Shown: positions 35,225 to 44,506, counted from the first letter of the stretch. The stretch: DNA of 64,000 bases from Paragemmobacter kunshanensis (GCF_011059185.1 NZ_JAALFE010000003.1:124001-188000), one strand, 5' to 3'. The notes: generated by a model from the letters alone, not told the origin. Program-made: numbers and translations.

Positions 35225-36196
35225 TCAATCCTGACGTTCGGGAATCCCCATCCGTTGCATCATCACGCTGACACGCGGCATCCCGCCGTTTTCAGGGCGG
35301 CCCTTGGTGGAGAGGACGGGGCGGTTGCCCGAGACGGAGGGCGTCCCCTCGCGCAGGACGATGTAGATGCCCGAGGCGATGATGATCGCGCTGCCGATGG
35401 CGGTGAAGCGGTCGATCGTTTCATCGAAAAGGAGCGTGCCGTAGAGGGCGGCCCAGAGGATCTGCGAATACTGCATGGGGGCCACGATGATTGCAGGGGC
35501 CGTGCGATAGGCCTTGATCACCAGAAGACCGGCGAGGAAGGAAAACAGCGCGATGATGCCCATCAGGCCAAGGTCGGTGATCTGCATGGGCTGATAGACG
35601 AAGGGCAGCGCTGCCCCCATGGCCAGCACGTTGCCCAGCATGGGGTAGAGCATGAGGACGGCCGAGCGTTCGTCCTTGCCGATCTTGCGCACGATGACAG
35701 AGCCGAGGGCCGCCGTGACGGCGGCGGCCAGCGCCGCGAGATGGCCGAGTTCCAGATCGGCCTGGCCGGGGCGCAGCACGACGAGGACACCCAGCAGCCC
35801 GACGATCACGGCGACGCCGCGGCGCAGGCCCACCTTTTCGCCCAGCATGGGAATGGCCATCAGGGTGATGAGCAGCGGCATGGAGAAGAAGATTGCATAG
35901 CATTGTGCCAGCGGCAGTTTGGAAAAGGCGTAGAAACCGAGGACGCCACTGATGACGGCAGAACCTGCGCGCAGCAGGCTCCACCATGGGTGGCGGGGGA
36001 CGAGGTTCTCGTCCCGCCTGTCGCCCAACAGCATGACCGACAGGATCGGAAAGGACAGCAGTCCGGAAAAGAAGATGATCTGCACCGCCGAGAAGGAACC
36101 GCCGAGGTATTTCACCACGACGTCATGGGTGGCGTAGATGCCGAAGGCGGCAAGCGAAAGCGCCGCGCCCTTGAGGTTGGAATGCGATGTGGTCAT
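35225..36196 (-). CDS. DMT superfamily (EamA) transporter
   Basis: A 323-residue membrane protein with ten predicted spans in two EamA halves (LKGAALSLAAFGIYATHDVV; LGHLAALAAAVTAALGSVIV) and a hydrophilic C-terminal tail of about 40 residues (SGNRPVLSTKGRPENGGMPR). It is probably a metabolite or drug exporter of unknown substrate. It starts at ATG 36196, about 160 nt beyond the leuB stop, with the leuB terminator between. It ends 61 nt from the tRNA gene. It differs from the DMT protein encoded at 26.6 kb. Confidence 0.88.
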   Translation of the reverse strand: MTTSHSNLKGAALSLAAFGIYATHDVVVKYLGGSFSAVQIIFFSGLLSFPILSVMLLGDRRDENLVPRHPWWSLLRAGSAVISGVLGFYAFSKLPLAQCYAIFFSMPLLITLMAIPMLGEKVGLRRGVAVIVGLLGVLVVLRPGQADLELGHLAALAAAVTAALGSVIVRKIGKDERSAVLMLYPMLGNVLAMGAALPFVYQPMQITDLGLMGIIALFSFLAGLLVIKAYRTAPAIIVAPMQYSQILWAALYGTLLFDETIDRFTAIGSAIIIASGIYIVLREGTPSVSGNRPVLSTKGRPENGGMPRVSVMMQRMGIPERQD

Positions 36197-36289
36197 GGAG
36201 AGCGGCCTTCGGTCCGGGCGCGGGCTGATAGCGGTAACCTAATGGACCGGGACGCGCCTTTGCGCAAGGTGGGGTTGTGCCAGCCAGCG

Positions 36290-36316
36290 AAAAGGGGGCA
36301 CCGCTGGTGCCCCCTT
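36290..36316 (-). terminator. Intrinsic terminator of leuB
   Basis: GGGGGCACC (36294-36302) pairs with GGTGCCCCC (36306-36314) around a 3-nt loop. On the minus strand the hairpin is followed by TTTT, placing it 38 nt after the leuB stop codon. Confidence 0.75.
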
Positions 36317-36353
36317 CCTGATGATCATCCCGGCCCGCCGGGTGCGCGTGGCG

Positions 36354-37460
36354 TCAGATCGAGGCGTCGAGCGCGGCGACCACCGCATCGCCCATCTGCG
36401 AGGTGGAGACGGGCGTGCCGCCATCCGGGCCCATCAGATCGGCGGTGCGCAGGCCGTTGGCAAGGACGGTTTCGACCGCAGCCTCGACGCGCGCGGCCTC
36501 ATCCCCCAGATCGAAGCTGTAGCGCAGCGCCATGGCGAAGGAGAGGATGCAGGCGATGGGGTTGGCCTTGCCCTGACCGGCGATGTCGGGGGCAGAGCCG
36601 TGGACGGGTTCGTAAAGCGCCTTGGGTCGGCCATTGGCCATCGGCGCGCCGAGGGAGGCCGAGGGCAGCATGCCCAGCGAGCCGGTCAGCATGGCGGCGG
36701 CATCCGACAGCAGGTCGCCGAAGAGGTTGTCGGTCACGATCACGTCGAACTGTTTCGGCCAGCGGCAGAGCTGCATGGCGCCCGCATCGGCATACATGTG
36801 GGAAAGCTGGACGTCGGGATATTCCTTGTCGTGGATTTCCTGCACGACCTGACGCCACAGGATGCCCGATTCCATGACATTGGCCTTCTCCATCGAGCAG
36901 ACCTTGTTGTTGCGGCGGCGGGCGAGTTCGAAGGCCGAGCGGGCGACGCGGGCGATTTCGCTTTCGGTATAGCGCTGGGTGTTGATGCCCACGCGTTCAT
37001 TGCCCTCGGTGAAGATGCCGCGCGGTTCGCCGAAATAGACGCCCGAGGTGAGTTCGCGGACGATGACGATATCCAGACCGGCAACGACTTCCTTCTTCAG
37101 CGAGGAGAAGTCGGCCAGCGCGTCGAAGCACTGGGCGGGGCGGAGGTTGGAATAGAGGTCCATCTCCTTGCGCAGGCGCAGCAGGCCGCGTTCGGGTTTC
37201 ACCGAGAAATCGAGATTGTCGTATTGCGGGCCGCCCACGGCGCCCAGAAGGACGGCGTCGACTTCCTGCGCCTTGGCCATCGTGTCGTCATGCAGGGGGG
37301 TGCCGTGCTTGTCATAGGCGCAGCCGCCGACGAGGTCTTCGGTCACGTCGAAGGTGATGCCGCGCCGGGTGCCGAACCAGCCGATGATCTTTTTCACCTC
37401 GGCCATGACTTCGGGGCCGATGCCGTCGCCGGCGAGGATGAGGATGGAGGGATTTGCCAA
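36354..37460 (-). CDS. leuB: 3-isopropylmalate dehydrogenase
   Basis: A 368-residue NAD-dependent enzyme that oxidises and decarboxylates 3-isopropylmalate in leucine synthesis. Family blocks: [15 protein letters not shown] at the N-terminus, [20 protein letters not shown] for metal and substrate, and [16 protein letters not shown] for NAD binding. The start is an unusual TTG at 37460 (MANPSILIL) with a good AGGAG 8 nt upstream; no ATG fits. It ends at a clear terminator. leuC and leuD lie about 4.4-7 kb away on the same strand, separated by unrelated genes. Confidence 0.95.
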   Translation of the reverse strand: MANPSILILAGDGIGPEVMAEVKKIIGWFGTRRGITFDVTEDLVGGCAYDKHGTPLHDDTMAKAQEVDAVLLGAVGGPQYDNLDFSVKPERGLLRLRKEMDLYSNLRPAQCFDALADFSSLKKEVVAGLDIVIVRELTSGVYFGEPRGIFTEGNERVGINTQRYTESEIARVARSAFELARRRNNKVCSMEKANVMESGILWRQVVQEIHDKEYPDVQLSHMYADAGAMQLCRWPKQFDVIVTDNLFGDLLSDAAAMLTGSLGMLPSASLGAPMANGRPKALYEPVHGSAPDIAGQGKANPIACILSFAMALRYSFDLGDEAARVEAAVETVLANGLRTADLMGPDGGTPVSTSQMGDAVVAALDASI

Positions 37461-37645
37461 GGCGGGCTCCTGCGCTGATCGGAAGGGTCGCGGGGTGGCC
37501 TAGCGGGTCGGCCCTTCCCGGTCAAGGTCGGGCGAGGCGGTGGGGGCGGTGTCGGGGGCAAGAGCTGGCCAAAAGTATAGTCGCGCGGATCGAAAAGGCC
37601 GTGCGCTTGCCGCAGGCGCGGAGTGGCCCTAACATTTCTTTCTGT

Positions 37646-38743
37646 ATGTTCGATTGGTGGCTTATGGTTACACTTGCAGATTTCGTTTCCCGGATGACCG
37701 CCCGAGATGATCAGGAAGAGACGTCTGCCCTGACGGCGGACAGGGGCATCGTGCTGGCGCAGTTGGGGGCGGCCGTCCATTTTTCCGATACCGCAGAGGT
37801 GATGGCAGCCTTCCGGCACCGCTATCTTCTGGCGCATTACTTTGCCTTTTCGGTAAAGGTGCTTGTCCTGAGCTATCTGCTTTCGCTGTCGGATTCCGTG
37901 GTCGGCGTCCTTTACCCGGCGATCTTGATCGGCTTTGCGGCGGCCTTCTGGACGGTGGCGGCCTATCTTTGGGTCGCGTTCCGGCTGCGGCGCCCCGCAG
38001 AGGCAAGGGAACCTGTGCGGATGCGCCTTGAGCCCGGCATTGTGCTGGGCGGGTTGGCCATGGGTCTTGCCATGGCCTTTGTGGTGTCGCGGATCGGTGC
38101 AGGCCATAGCGGGCGGATGGAGCCCGACCTGTCGGGGATCCTGCTGCCTGTTCTCTATCTGCTTCTGGCTGTTGCCTATCTTTTGCGTCGGCCAATTCCC
38201 CGGGCGCTGAACCGCCTGCGTGGTGATCATGCAAGCGCGCCGGTGGCTGAGGCGCGGCCGGTGGCCGGATTGCCAATTGCAGAGGCCGGGGAGGACGCCC
38301 CGCCGGAAGGCGATCCTGCGGGGGATGATGCCCGATCGGATGATGGTCCCGCGGGGGATGCGGCAGAGCAGGCCGTGGAGATAGGGGATGATCTGAAGGG
38401 ATCGGTGGAACAGGCTGCCTTGGCCGCCGTCCTGCGGCTGGAGGCGGATGGAAATTATGTGACCGTCGTGACCGAGCGGGGCCGGATGTCGGTGCCGGGC
38501 CCCTTTGCCGCTGTCGTGGCGCGGATGCCCGTCGGGGCCGGGCGGCAGGTGCATCGGTCTCATTGGGTGGCGCGGCGCGCCGTCACGGGTGACCGGCGGG
38601 TGGGCCGCGATGTGCGGTTGCAGACGGTGGACGGCGAAAGCGTGCCCGTTTCCGCAGCACAGGTGGCCGCCGTCCGGGCGTGGCTGTCGCAGGGCGGCGA
38701 GGGGCGCGGCCATGGCAAATCGCGGGAGGCGAGGACCTGGTGA
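37646..38743 (+). CDS. Membrane-anchored LytTR DNA-binding regulator 1
   Basis: A 365-residue protein with four predicted membrane spans (about 66-82, 88-112, 130-150, 163-181), an acidic Ala/Gly/Asp-rich linker (195-250) and a C-terminal LytTR DNA-binding domain (255-347, VLRLEADGNYVTVVTERGRM and RQVHRSHWVARRAV). It would bind DNA from the membrane as a one-component regulator. The start is ATG 37646, with ATG 37664 as an alternative; neither has a strong ribosome-binding site. Its stop overlaps the GTG start of a related gene. HRYLLAHY at 58-65 before the first span is shared with that neighbour. Confidence 0.78.
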   Translation: MFDWWLMVTLADFVSRMTARDDQEETSALTADRGIVLAQLGAAVHFSDTAEVMAAFRHRYLLAHYFAFSVKVLVLSYLLSLSDSVVGVLYPAILIGFAAAFWTVAAYLWVAFRLRRPAEAREPVRMRLEPGIVLGGLAMGLAMAFVVSRIGAGHSGRMEPDLSGILLPVLYLLLAVAYLLRRPIPRALNRLRGDHASAPVAEARPVAGLPIAEAGEDAPPEGDPAGDDARSDDGPAGDAAEQAVEIGDDLKGSVEQAALAAVLRLEADGNYVTVVTERGRMSVPGPFAAVVARMPVGAGRQVHRSHWVARRAVTGDRRVGRDVRLQTVDGESVPVSAAQVAAVRAWLSQGGEGRGHGKSREARTW

Positions 38744-39678
38744 AGGCCCCTGCGCGCCCCGCATTCCGAGATCGATGGCTTGAGATCCAGATGTTCTCGG
38801 GCGACGTTATCGCATTCCGCGGCACGGAATTCCTGCGCGTTGTCGTGCATCGCTATCTTCTGGCCCATTACGTGCTGATCGCCCTTGGGATTGCCCTGCT
38901 GGAGGTCCGCAGCGGCAATTATGACATGACCGGGGTGGAGATGATGCAGGTTGTCGTCATCTCGATCTCGGTGGCGGTGGTCATCCTTGTCGCCTTGCCT
39001 GCCTTGGCGATGGTGCTGGTGCCGATGCCGTCGGGCGTGTTGCGATTGCGATCTTCGGTGCTGCAGGTTTCGGCCACCGTTCTCGCTGTTGGGGCAGGTC
39101 AGGTCGCGCTTGTCACCATTTCGGGGAATTGGCCGGCCGGCTTTGTGCCGGTGATTGTGATGACCGTCTTCTATTACCTGCTTTGCGAGGCGATCTGTCA
39201 TTACGTGATGCTGGTGGTGGTGCCGCGCGTCCTGCGCGACATGCGGGGCGATGTGCCGCAACGCCCGCGCCCGCAGCCAGAGGATGCCAGGGCAATCACG
39301 ATCCGGGGGGAGCGTTTCCTGCCGGAAACGCTGTTCCATCTGCGGGCGGATGGGAACTACATGCATGTGCGGACCACAGAGCGACGTGCCTTTCTGCCGG
39401 GGCCGTTCGGACCAGTCGTCGAGGCCATTCCCGAGGAATTGGGCATGCGGGTTTCCAGATCCGATTGGGTGGCGCGGTCTGCCGCGAAGCGGACCATGCT
39501 CAGCGGGCGAGAGGTGACGCTGGAACTTGTCGATGGAACGCTTGTGCGCGTCGCCCAGTCCCGGGCAAAGGCGGTGCAGGAATGGGTCTTGGCCGCGCGT
39601 CAGGGAGGGGGAGGCGAGGCTGTTGTCGGCGGGGGTCCCGATGGCGGGACGGAGATGTCGATCCAGACCGGAAAGTGA
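38740..39678 (+). CDS. Membrane-anchored LytTR DNA-binding regulator 2
   Basis: A 312-residue paralogue of the preceding protein: four predicted spans (about 38-56, 66-95, 103-127, 134-163), no long acidic linker, and a LytTR domain at 190-284 (LFHLRADGNYMHVRTTERRA, MRVSRSDWVARSAA). HRYLLAHY occurs again, at 37-44, so tandem duplication is likely. The start is GTG 38740 overlapping the upstream stop, behind GGGAGGCGAGG; an in-frame ATG at 38791 is a weaker alternative. Its last 79 nt overlap the convergent exonuclease/phosphatase gene. Target genes are unknown. Confidence 0.78.
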   Translation: MKAPARPAFRDRWLEIQMFSGDVIAFRGTEFLRVVVHRYLLAHYVLIALGIALLEVRSGNYDMTGVEMMQVVVISISVAVVILVALPALAMVLVPMPSGVLRLRSSVLQVSATVLAVGAGQVALVTISGNWPAGFVPVIVMTVFYYLLCEAICHYVMLVVVPRVLRDMRGDVPQRPRPQPEDARAITIRGERFLPETLFHLRADGNYMHVRTTERRAFLPGPFGPVVEAIPEELGMRVSRSDWVARSAAKRTMLSGREVTLELVDGTLVRVAQSRAKAVQEWVLAARQGGGGEAVVGGGPDGGTEMSIQTGK

Positions 39679-40721
39679 CGCGACGCCGTCGTCAGGGACG
39701 CGTGCAGGGGATCGGTCCGGTCCGGCCAGAACACGCCCGCCGCCCGCAGGTCGATGTCCCTCGATGGCAGGATGTATTCCAGCCGCAGCCCGCCCAATTG
39801 CGGATAAAGGACGGTGTCGAGCGCGGGATCGCCGCGGTGGCCCGGTTCGCTGCGGCCATGGCTGCCCCTGGGTGCGGGGTCCTGCAGGCCGGGATGGGCG
39901 AGCAGGGCCGAGATCGCCCCGGCCCGCCCGTCCCCGTCAAGCGGATCGAGATTGGCATCGCCCATCAGGATGAAGGGCGGAGTCGGGGCCGGGTAGGGAA
40001 GCCTGCCGTCGATCAGATGAAGCCAGAAGGCGGCCTCGTCCGCGTTGCGGCGGCCATTGCGATCCTCGGGCCCGTCGAAGACGGGTGGGGTTGCATGCCA
40101 GATCAGCAGCGTAAGCCTGCCGCCGCCGGGCAGTTGCACCGGCAGGGCTGCGTGGCTGCGTGAGGAGAGGGGCAGATCGGCCAGCGGGCTGGCCGCATCC
40201 CCCGGGGGAAGATTGGCGCCGGGCAGATCGCGCCAGGGGAAGGCAGAGTAATCCTGCGCCTCGTCGGCCAGCAGGGGCAGGCGTGACAGGATCGCAAGAC
40301 CGCCCGCGCCGGGGAAGGGCCCCCAGCCAAGCGCATCCTCTGCCTCGTTCAGGCGGCCATCGCCATCGAGATCGCGGCCGCTGGGCTGGCCGCTGTTGGG
40401 GCGGGGGGCGTAGAGGTGGGGATAGGGCTGGCCTGCGGCTTGCAGCAGGGCTTCCAGCGCGGAGAGTGCCTGCAGGCCCGGATCGTGATCCACCCCGGCA
40501 AGGACGAGGATATCGGCATCGAGCCGGGCGATGACGGCAAGCGCTGCGGTGATCGCGGGATCATCGCCGCGGTCAAGATCGCGCAGAAGAAGGCCGGGGC
40601 CCTTGCGTTCCAGCCCGATATTCCACAGCGCAAGGCGCAGGGTTTCCGCCGCCGTTGCGGGGATGGCTGGCAGCAGCGGCAGGCAGGCCAGCAGGGCAAG
40701 GACGGCCCGCGCGCGCGGCAT
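39600..40721 (-). CDS. Exported endonuclease/exonuclease/phosphatase-fold protein
   Basis: A 373-residue protein with a signal peptide (MPRARAVLALLACLPLLPAI, cleaved near ATAAE) and an EEP-type domain: LRLALWNIGLE at the start of the fold, GGLAILSRLPL, LIWHATPPVF, ILMGDANLDPLDGDG and a final TTASRHFPVWIDI with the catalytic His. Such proteins cleave phosphodiesters in nucleic acids, lipids or inositol phosphates; here it would act in the periplasm. DLDGDGRLNEAED resembles an EF-hand-like calcium loop. The start ATG at 40721 overlaps the stop of the upstream membrane-protein gene. The 3' end overlaps LytTR 2 by 79 nt. Confidence 0.8.
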   Translation of the reverse strand: MPRARAVLALLACLPLLPAIPATAAETLRLALWNIGLERKGPGLLLRDLDRGDDPAITAALAVIARLDADILVLAGVDHDPGLQALSALEALLQAAGQPYPHLYAPRPNSGQPSGRDLDGDGRLNEAEDALGWGPFPGAGGLAILSRLPLLADEAQDYSAFPWRDLPGANLPPGDAASPLADLPLSSRSHAALPVQLPGGGRLTLLIWHATPPVFDGPEDRNGRRNADEAAFWLHLIDGRLPYPAPTPPFILMGDANLDPLDGDGRAGAISALLAHPGLQDPAPRGSHGRSEPGHRGDPALDTVLYPQLGGLRLEYILPSRDIDLRAAGVFWPDRTDPLHASLTTASRHFPVWIDISVPPSGPPPTTASPPPP

Positions 40722-41557
40722 CAGGCGGCGAAGAGTGCCTCGGAATGCGAGCGGGTGCTTTCGCGGCGCTTGTCGCGCACCATCTGCGCCACACGATGCA
40801 TCGCGATGCCGCGCATGAAGAGACTTGCCGGAAGGAAGGCCCATGCTGTCACCGTCCAGATCAGGCTGTGCGGCGAGTCGAGGCTGGCGGGGTCGATCCC
40901 GCCCATGACAAGTTGCACCAGCGCCGGGGCCAAGAATGGCAGCAGAAACCCTAATGCAATGTTAATGCGGGCATCCCTTTCCAGCCGGCCGACGATATCG
41001 GAGCCGCTGGTGGGGTCGAAGGTCGGCAGGTTGATCCAGACGTTGAACACCTGGCCGGAACGCGGCCAGTAGCCGCGCCGCATGTGGAAGGAGAAGAGGA
41101 TCATCGTCAGCAGCGCTGTCAGATAGGCCATGCCTGCCGAAGCGCGCAGGAGGGCGATATCGGCATCTGTGGCACCTTCCGTCAGCGTCAGGGTGACAAG
41201 GCGCACCGGGCTGTAGGGGAAATCCATCGCCTGCCCGACCAGTGCCCCGATGGCATCGAGCAGCTGGCTGAGCGTCGAGGGATCGGTGCGGCCGCGTTCG
41301 ATGAGCGAAAGCGTCAGCAGGGTGGTGGCAAGCAGAATGTAGCGGATGCGGTTGAACGGGGCGGCATCGCGGAATTCCACGAGACCGGGCGCCTCGGCCT
41401 TGTATTCCACGAAGGTGAGCAGGCCTGCGAAAAGGGCGACAAGGGCGACGGTCTGCTGGGCATCCGCTTCCATGCCGGGGACCAGCATGGAGGGCGCGAC
41501 CACCACCGCCACTATCAACACCGCACGCATGAACGCGCCAGCCAGTCGTGAGACCAC
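40721..41557 (-). CDS. Hypothetical multi-span membrane protein
   Basis: A 278-residue inner-membrane protein with about five hydrophobic stretches (MRAVLIVAVVVAPSMLVPGM; VALVALFAGLLTFVEY; IRYILLATTLLTLSLI; AYLTALLTMILFSFHM; FLLPFLAPALVQLVMGGI and SLIWTVTAWAFLPASLFM). I do not recognise a family. The start GTG at 41557 follows AAGGAAACAGGG. The open frame extends 66 codons further, but that part is basic, lower in GC and promoter-like. Its stop overlaps the ATG of the EEP gene, so the two are coupled. Confidence 0.65.
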   Translation of the reverse strand: MVSRLAGAFMRAVLIVAVVVAPSMLVPGMEADAQQTVALVALFAGLLTFVEYKAEAPGLVEFRDAAPFNRIRYILLATTLLTLSLIERGRTDPSTLSQLLDAIGALVGQAMDFPYSPVRLVTLTLTEGATDADIALLRASAGMAYLTALLTMILFSFHMRRGYWPRSGQVFNVWINLPTFDPTSGSDIVGRLERDARINIALGFLLPFLAPALVQLVMGGIDPASLDSPHSLIWTVTAWAFLPASLFMRGIAMHRVAQMVRDKRRESTRSHSEALFAA

Positions 41558-41762
41558 TGCCCTGTTTCCTTCCCGCCAGTGATCGACCCGCGGTTTGCCC
41601 GTGGTGCCTTTCCCGGCGATTTTCCGCACATTGTGGCGGACTGCCTCAATCTTGCCCAATTTGTGCCTACTTTCGCGAACCGTTACAACACCTATGCGGA
41701 TGGAAGCAGAGCAATACGGCCATTTCGCGAACAAGGTGTCGCGCGATTGCATCAAGATTCTG

Positions 41763-41793
41763 GTAATAAATGGGCCGCCCCGAGGGACGGCCC
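41763..41793 (-). terminator. Probable terminator of leuD
   Basis: GGGCCG (41772-41777) pairs with CGGCCC (41788-41793), with an interrupted inner stem. On the minus strand the hairpin is followed by ATTTATTA. It lies about 45 nt after the leuD stop. The surrounding gap (41558-41839) is AT-richer and also contains TTTCGCGAAC twice (41671 and 41723). Confidence 0.55.
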
Positions 41794-41839
41794 AAGATAT
41801 TGTGGTTAATGAAAAATAAACCGCAAGCGGGCGGCAGGG

Positions 41840-42445
41840 TCAGGCCCAGGGGCGCAGCGTGGCGTTCCTTGCCTCGAACGCGTCGATGGAGGCGGCCTTT
41901 TCCAGCGTGAGGCCGATGTCATCCAGCCCGTTCAGCAGGCAGTGCTTGCGGTGGGGGTCCACCTCGAAGCTGAAGGACTGGCCATCAGAGGTGGTGACGG
42001 TCTGGCTGGGCAGGTCGACGGTGACGCGGGCATTGGCGCCATTTTTCGCGTCGGCCATCAGGATATCGACCTGATCCTGCGGCAGGACGATGGGCAGGAT
42101 GCCGTTCTTGAAGCAGTTGTTGAAGAAGATGTCGGCAAAGCTGGTGGAGATCACGCAGCGGATGCCGAAATCCAGAAGCGCCCAAGGCGCGTGTTCGCGC
42201 GAGGAGCCGCAGCCGAAATTGTCGCCCGCGACGATGATCTCGGCCTTGCGATAGGCGGGCTGGTTCAGGACGAAATCGGGGATTTCCTGCCCGTCCTGGG
42301 TATAGCGCATCTCGTCGAACAGGTTCTTGCCGAGACCCGAACGCTGGATCGTCTTCAGGAACTGCTTGGGGATGATCATGTCGGTGTCGATGTTGACCAG
42401 CGGCATGGGGGCCGCGATGCCGGTCAGGGTGGTGAATTTGTCCAT
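41840..42445 (-). CDS. leuD: 3-isopropylmalate dehydratase small subunit
   Basis: A 201-residue small subunit of isopropylmalate isomerase, which with LeuC converts 2- to 3-isopropylmalate. Family blocks are [16 protein letters not shown] and [20 protein letters not shown]. The start ATG at 42445 is preceded by AAAGGTGC. It lies 17 nt beyond the stop of an unrelated low-GC membrane gene that separates it from leuC. The length is normal and nothing essential is missing. Confidence 0.96.
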   Translation of the reverse strand: MDKFTTLTGIAAPMPLVNIDTDMIIPKQFLKTIQRSGLGKNLFDEMRYTQDGQEIPDFVLNQPAYRKAEIIVAGDNFGCGSSREHAPWALLDFGIRCVISTSFADIFFNNCFKNGILPIVLPQDQVDILMADAKNGANARVTVDLPSQTVTTSDGQSFSFEVDPHRKHCLLNGLDDIGLTLEKAASIDAFEARNATLRPWA

Positions 42446-42462
42446 TCGGGGTGCACCTTTGG

Positions 42463-42876
42463 TTAGCTGACTTGGCCCTTGTCGATGATGTCCAAAGCCT
42501 TTCGCTCAACCTTGTTCATCCAGCGGAGCGCAGACACTAGGTAGACCAGCGCCACAGCGTAGAGAACAAGATTAGCAGGATAGAAAAGGCCAAGGAGATC
42601 GCCGACATAGGCGATTATGACGGCAATGAAGAACAAGCGCAGAGCTCGTGCCTGCGCGATACCGAAAGCGAAAGGAGCGAAGTGGCTCGCGGAACTTAGT
42701 GCCGCTTCGAACTTCTCGTCTTTGCGTCGTTCTTGCTCGGATTTGGTTCTCCATGTCGCAACGGATGTTCGAAAAACGTAGAGAAAGGATCCGATAATCG
42801 CGGCTGCCAAGATGGACGAAGCGACCCCGATCCAAACCCCCTTCAGCTCCTCGGCACTCAGGTACTGTGCAAACAT
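42463..42876 (-). CDS. Small membrane protein inserted between leuC and leuD
   Basis: A 137-residue protein with two or three predicted membrane segments (about 13-34 and 80-118, [20 protein letters not shown]) and a charged middle ([20 protein letters not shown]). No family is recognised. Base composition and codon use are visibly lower in GC than in flanking leuC and leuD, suggesting recent acquisition. It is fitted tightly: 6 nt after the leuC stop and 17 nt before leuD, with AGGTG as a ribosome-binding site, so it is transcribed with the leu genes. A link to leucine synthesis is not indicated by the sequence. Confidence 0.7.
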   Translation of the reverse strand: MFAQYLSAEELKGVWIGVASSILAAAIIGSFLYVFRTSVATWRTKSEQERRKDEKFEAALSSASHFAPFAFGIAQARALRLFFIAVIIAYVGDLLGLFYPANLVLYAVALVYLVSALRWMNKVERKALDIIDKGQVS

Positions 42877-42882
42877 TTAGAT

Positions 42883-44298
42883 TTACACCTGTTCCGACAT
42901 CATCTCGCGCACGTCGGTCAGATGACCGGTGATCGCCGCCGCCGCCGCCATCGCGGGCGAGAGGAGGTGCGTGCGGCCGCCGCGGCCCTGACGGCCTTCG
43001 AAGTTGCGGTTCGACGTTGCCGCGCAGCGTTCGCCGGGGGCGAGCTGGTCAGGGTTCATCGCGAGGCACATGGAGCAGCCCGCAAGCCGCCATTCAAACC
43101 CTGCGTCGATGAAGATCTGGGCCAGACCTTCCTCTTCCGCCTGCGCGCGGACGAGGCCGGAGCCGGGCACGACCATGGCGCGTTTGACCTTGATCTTCTT
43201 GCCCTTCAGGATCGCCGCCGCGGCGCGGAGGTCTTCGATCCGGCCATTGGTGCAGGAGCCGATGAAGACCGTGTCGATGGCGATATCGGTCAGCTTCATG
43301 CCGGGGGTCAGGCCCATGTAATCGAGCGAGCGCTTGGCTGCGTCGACCTTGCCGCCGGTGAAGTCTTCGGGGGAGGGCACGGTGCCGGTGATGGGCAGCA
43401 CGTCTTCGGGCGAGGTGCCCCAGGTCACGACGGGGGCGATGTCTTCGCCCTTGATCGTGATGACCTTGTCGAAATGCGCGCCTTCATCGGTGAAGAGGGT
43501 TTTCCAATAGGCGAGTGCGGCTTCCCACTTCGCGCCTTTCGGCGCGTGGGGGCGGCCCTGCACATACTGATAGGTCTTTTCATCGGGGGCGATGAGGCCC
43601 GCGCGGGCGCCGCCTTCGATGGCCATGTTGCAGACGGTCATGCGGCCTTCCATCGACAACTCGCGGATCGCCTGGCCGCAATATTCGATGACATAGCCCG
43701 TGCCGCCCGCCGTGCCGGTCGCGCCGATCACCGACAGGGTGATGTCCTTCGCCGTGACGCCGGGGCGGAGGGAGCCGGTGATTTCCACCTTCATGTTCTT
43801 CGATTTCTTCTGGATCAGCGTCTGGGTGGCCAGAACATGTTCCACTTCCGACGTGCCGATGCCGTGGGCCAGCGCGCCGAAGGCGCCGTGGGTGGCGGTG
43901 TGCGAGTCACCGCAGACCACGGTCATGCCCGGCAGCGTCCAGCCCTGTTCGGGGCCGACGATGTGGACGATGCCTTGGCGGATGTCGGAGACGGGGTAGT
44001 AGTTGATGCCGAAATCGCGGGCGTTCTTGTCCAGCGCCTCGACCTGGATGCGCGATTCCTCGTTGTCGATGTGGGTGTCGCGGCCGGCGGTCGTGGGGAC
44101 GTTGTGATCCGGCACGGCGATGGTCTTTTCCGGCGCGCGGACCTTGCGGCCCGTCATGCGAAGCCCTTCGAAGGCCTGCGGCGAGGTCACCTCATGCACG
44201 AGGTGGCGGTCGATATACAGAAGGCAGGTGCCGTCTTCGGCCTGATGGACGACGTGATCGTCCCAGATCTTGTCATAGAGGGTGCGCGGAGCGGTCAT
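42883..44298 (-). CDS. leuC: 3-isopropylmalate dehydratase large subunit
   Basis: A 471-residue aconitase-family [4Fe-4S] enzyme subunit of leucine synthesis. The cluster region is recognisable in [17 protein letters not shown] and [20 protein letters not shown]; the N-terminal block is [20 protein letters not shown]. The start ATG at 44298 gives [16 protein letters not shown], the usual beginning. Downstream comes the inserted membrane gene and then leuD. The 208-nt upstream space contains a 29-codon open frame (see separate entry) but no run of Leu codons. Confidence 0.97.
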   Translation of the reverse strand: MTAPRTLYDKIWDDHVVHQAEDGTCLLYIDRHLVHEVTSPQAFEGLRMTGRKVRAPEKTIAVPDHNVPTTAGRDTHIDNEESRIQVEALDKNARDFGINYYPVSDIRQGIVHIVGPEQGWTLPGMTVVCGDSHTATHGAFGALAHGIGTSEVEHVLATQTLIQKKSKNMKVEITGSLRPGVTAKDITLSVIGATGTAGGTGYVIEYCGQAIRELSMEGRMTVCNMAIEGGARAGLIAPDEKTYQYVQGRPHAPKGAKWEAALAYWKTLFTDEGAHFDKVITIKGEDIAPVVTWGTSPEDVLPITGTVPSPEDFTGGKVDAAKRSLDYMGLTPGMKLTDIAIDTVFIGSCTNGRIEDLRAAAAILKGKKIKVKRAMVVPGSGLVRAQAEEEGLAQIFIDAGFEWRLAGCSMCLAMNPDQLAPGERCAATSNRNFEGRQGRGGRTHLLSPAMAAAAAITGHLTDVREMMSEQV

Positions 44299-44363
44299 GG
44301 CTCATCTCTTTCGGATATGGCTGTGAAGGAGGCGCTAATGCGCCGGACGCGGGGGAGGCTGCG

Positions 44364-44453
44364 TCAGATAAGTCGTGCGAGGACGGACCGGCTTTCGCGG
44401 GTGAAGCGCCAGGGAAGGCGGGCGTGATCGGCCATGTCGAAGAAGCGGGTCAT
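44364..44453 (-). CDS. Possible 29-residue ORF upstream of leuC
   Basis: An ATG at 44453 opens 29 codons (MTRFFDMADHARLPW...) ending at TGA 44364, 65 nt before leuC. The composition looks protein-like (aromatic and charged residues, few Ala/Gly). There is no convincing ribosome-binding site, and it lacks the Leu-codon run of a classical attenuation leader. It could be a small protein or chance. Confidence 0.22.
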   Translation of the reverse strand: MTRFFDMADHARLPWRFTRESRSVLARLI

Positions 44454-44506
44454 GGGGGGCTAGATACGCGCGAATCCCCTGTGAGGCAAGATGCGCTTGG
44501 CGCGGG

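Noticed and set aside
44299-44506. Leucine attenuator upstream of leuC
   Set aside because: No run of Leu codons and no convincing terminator/antiterminator pair.
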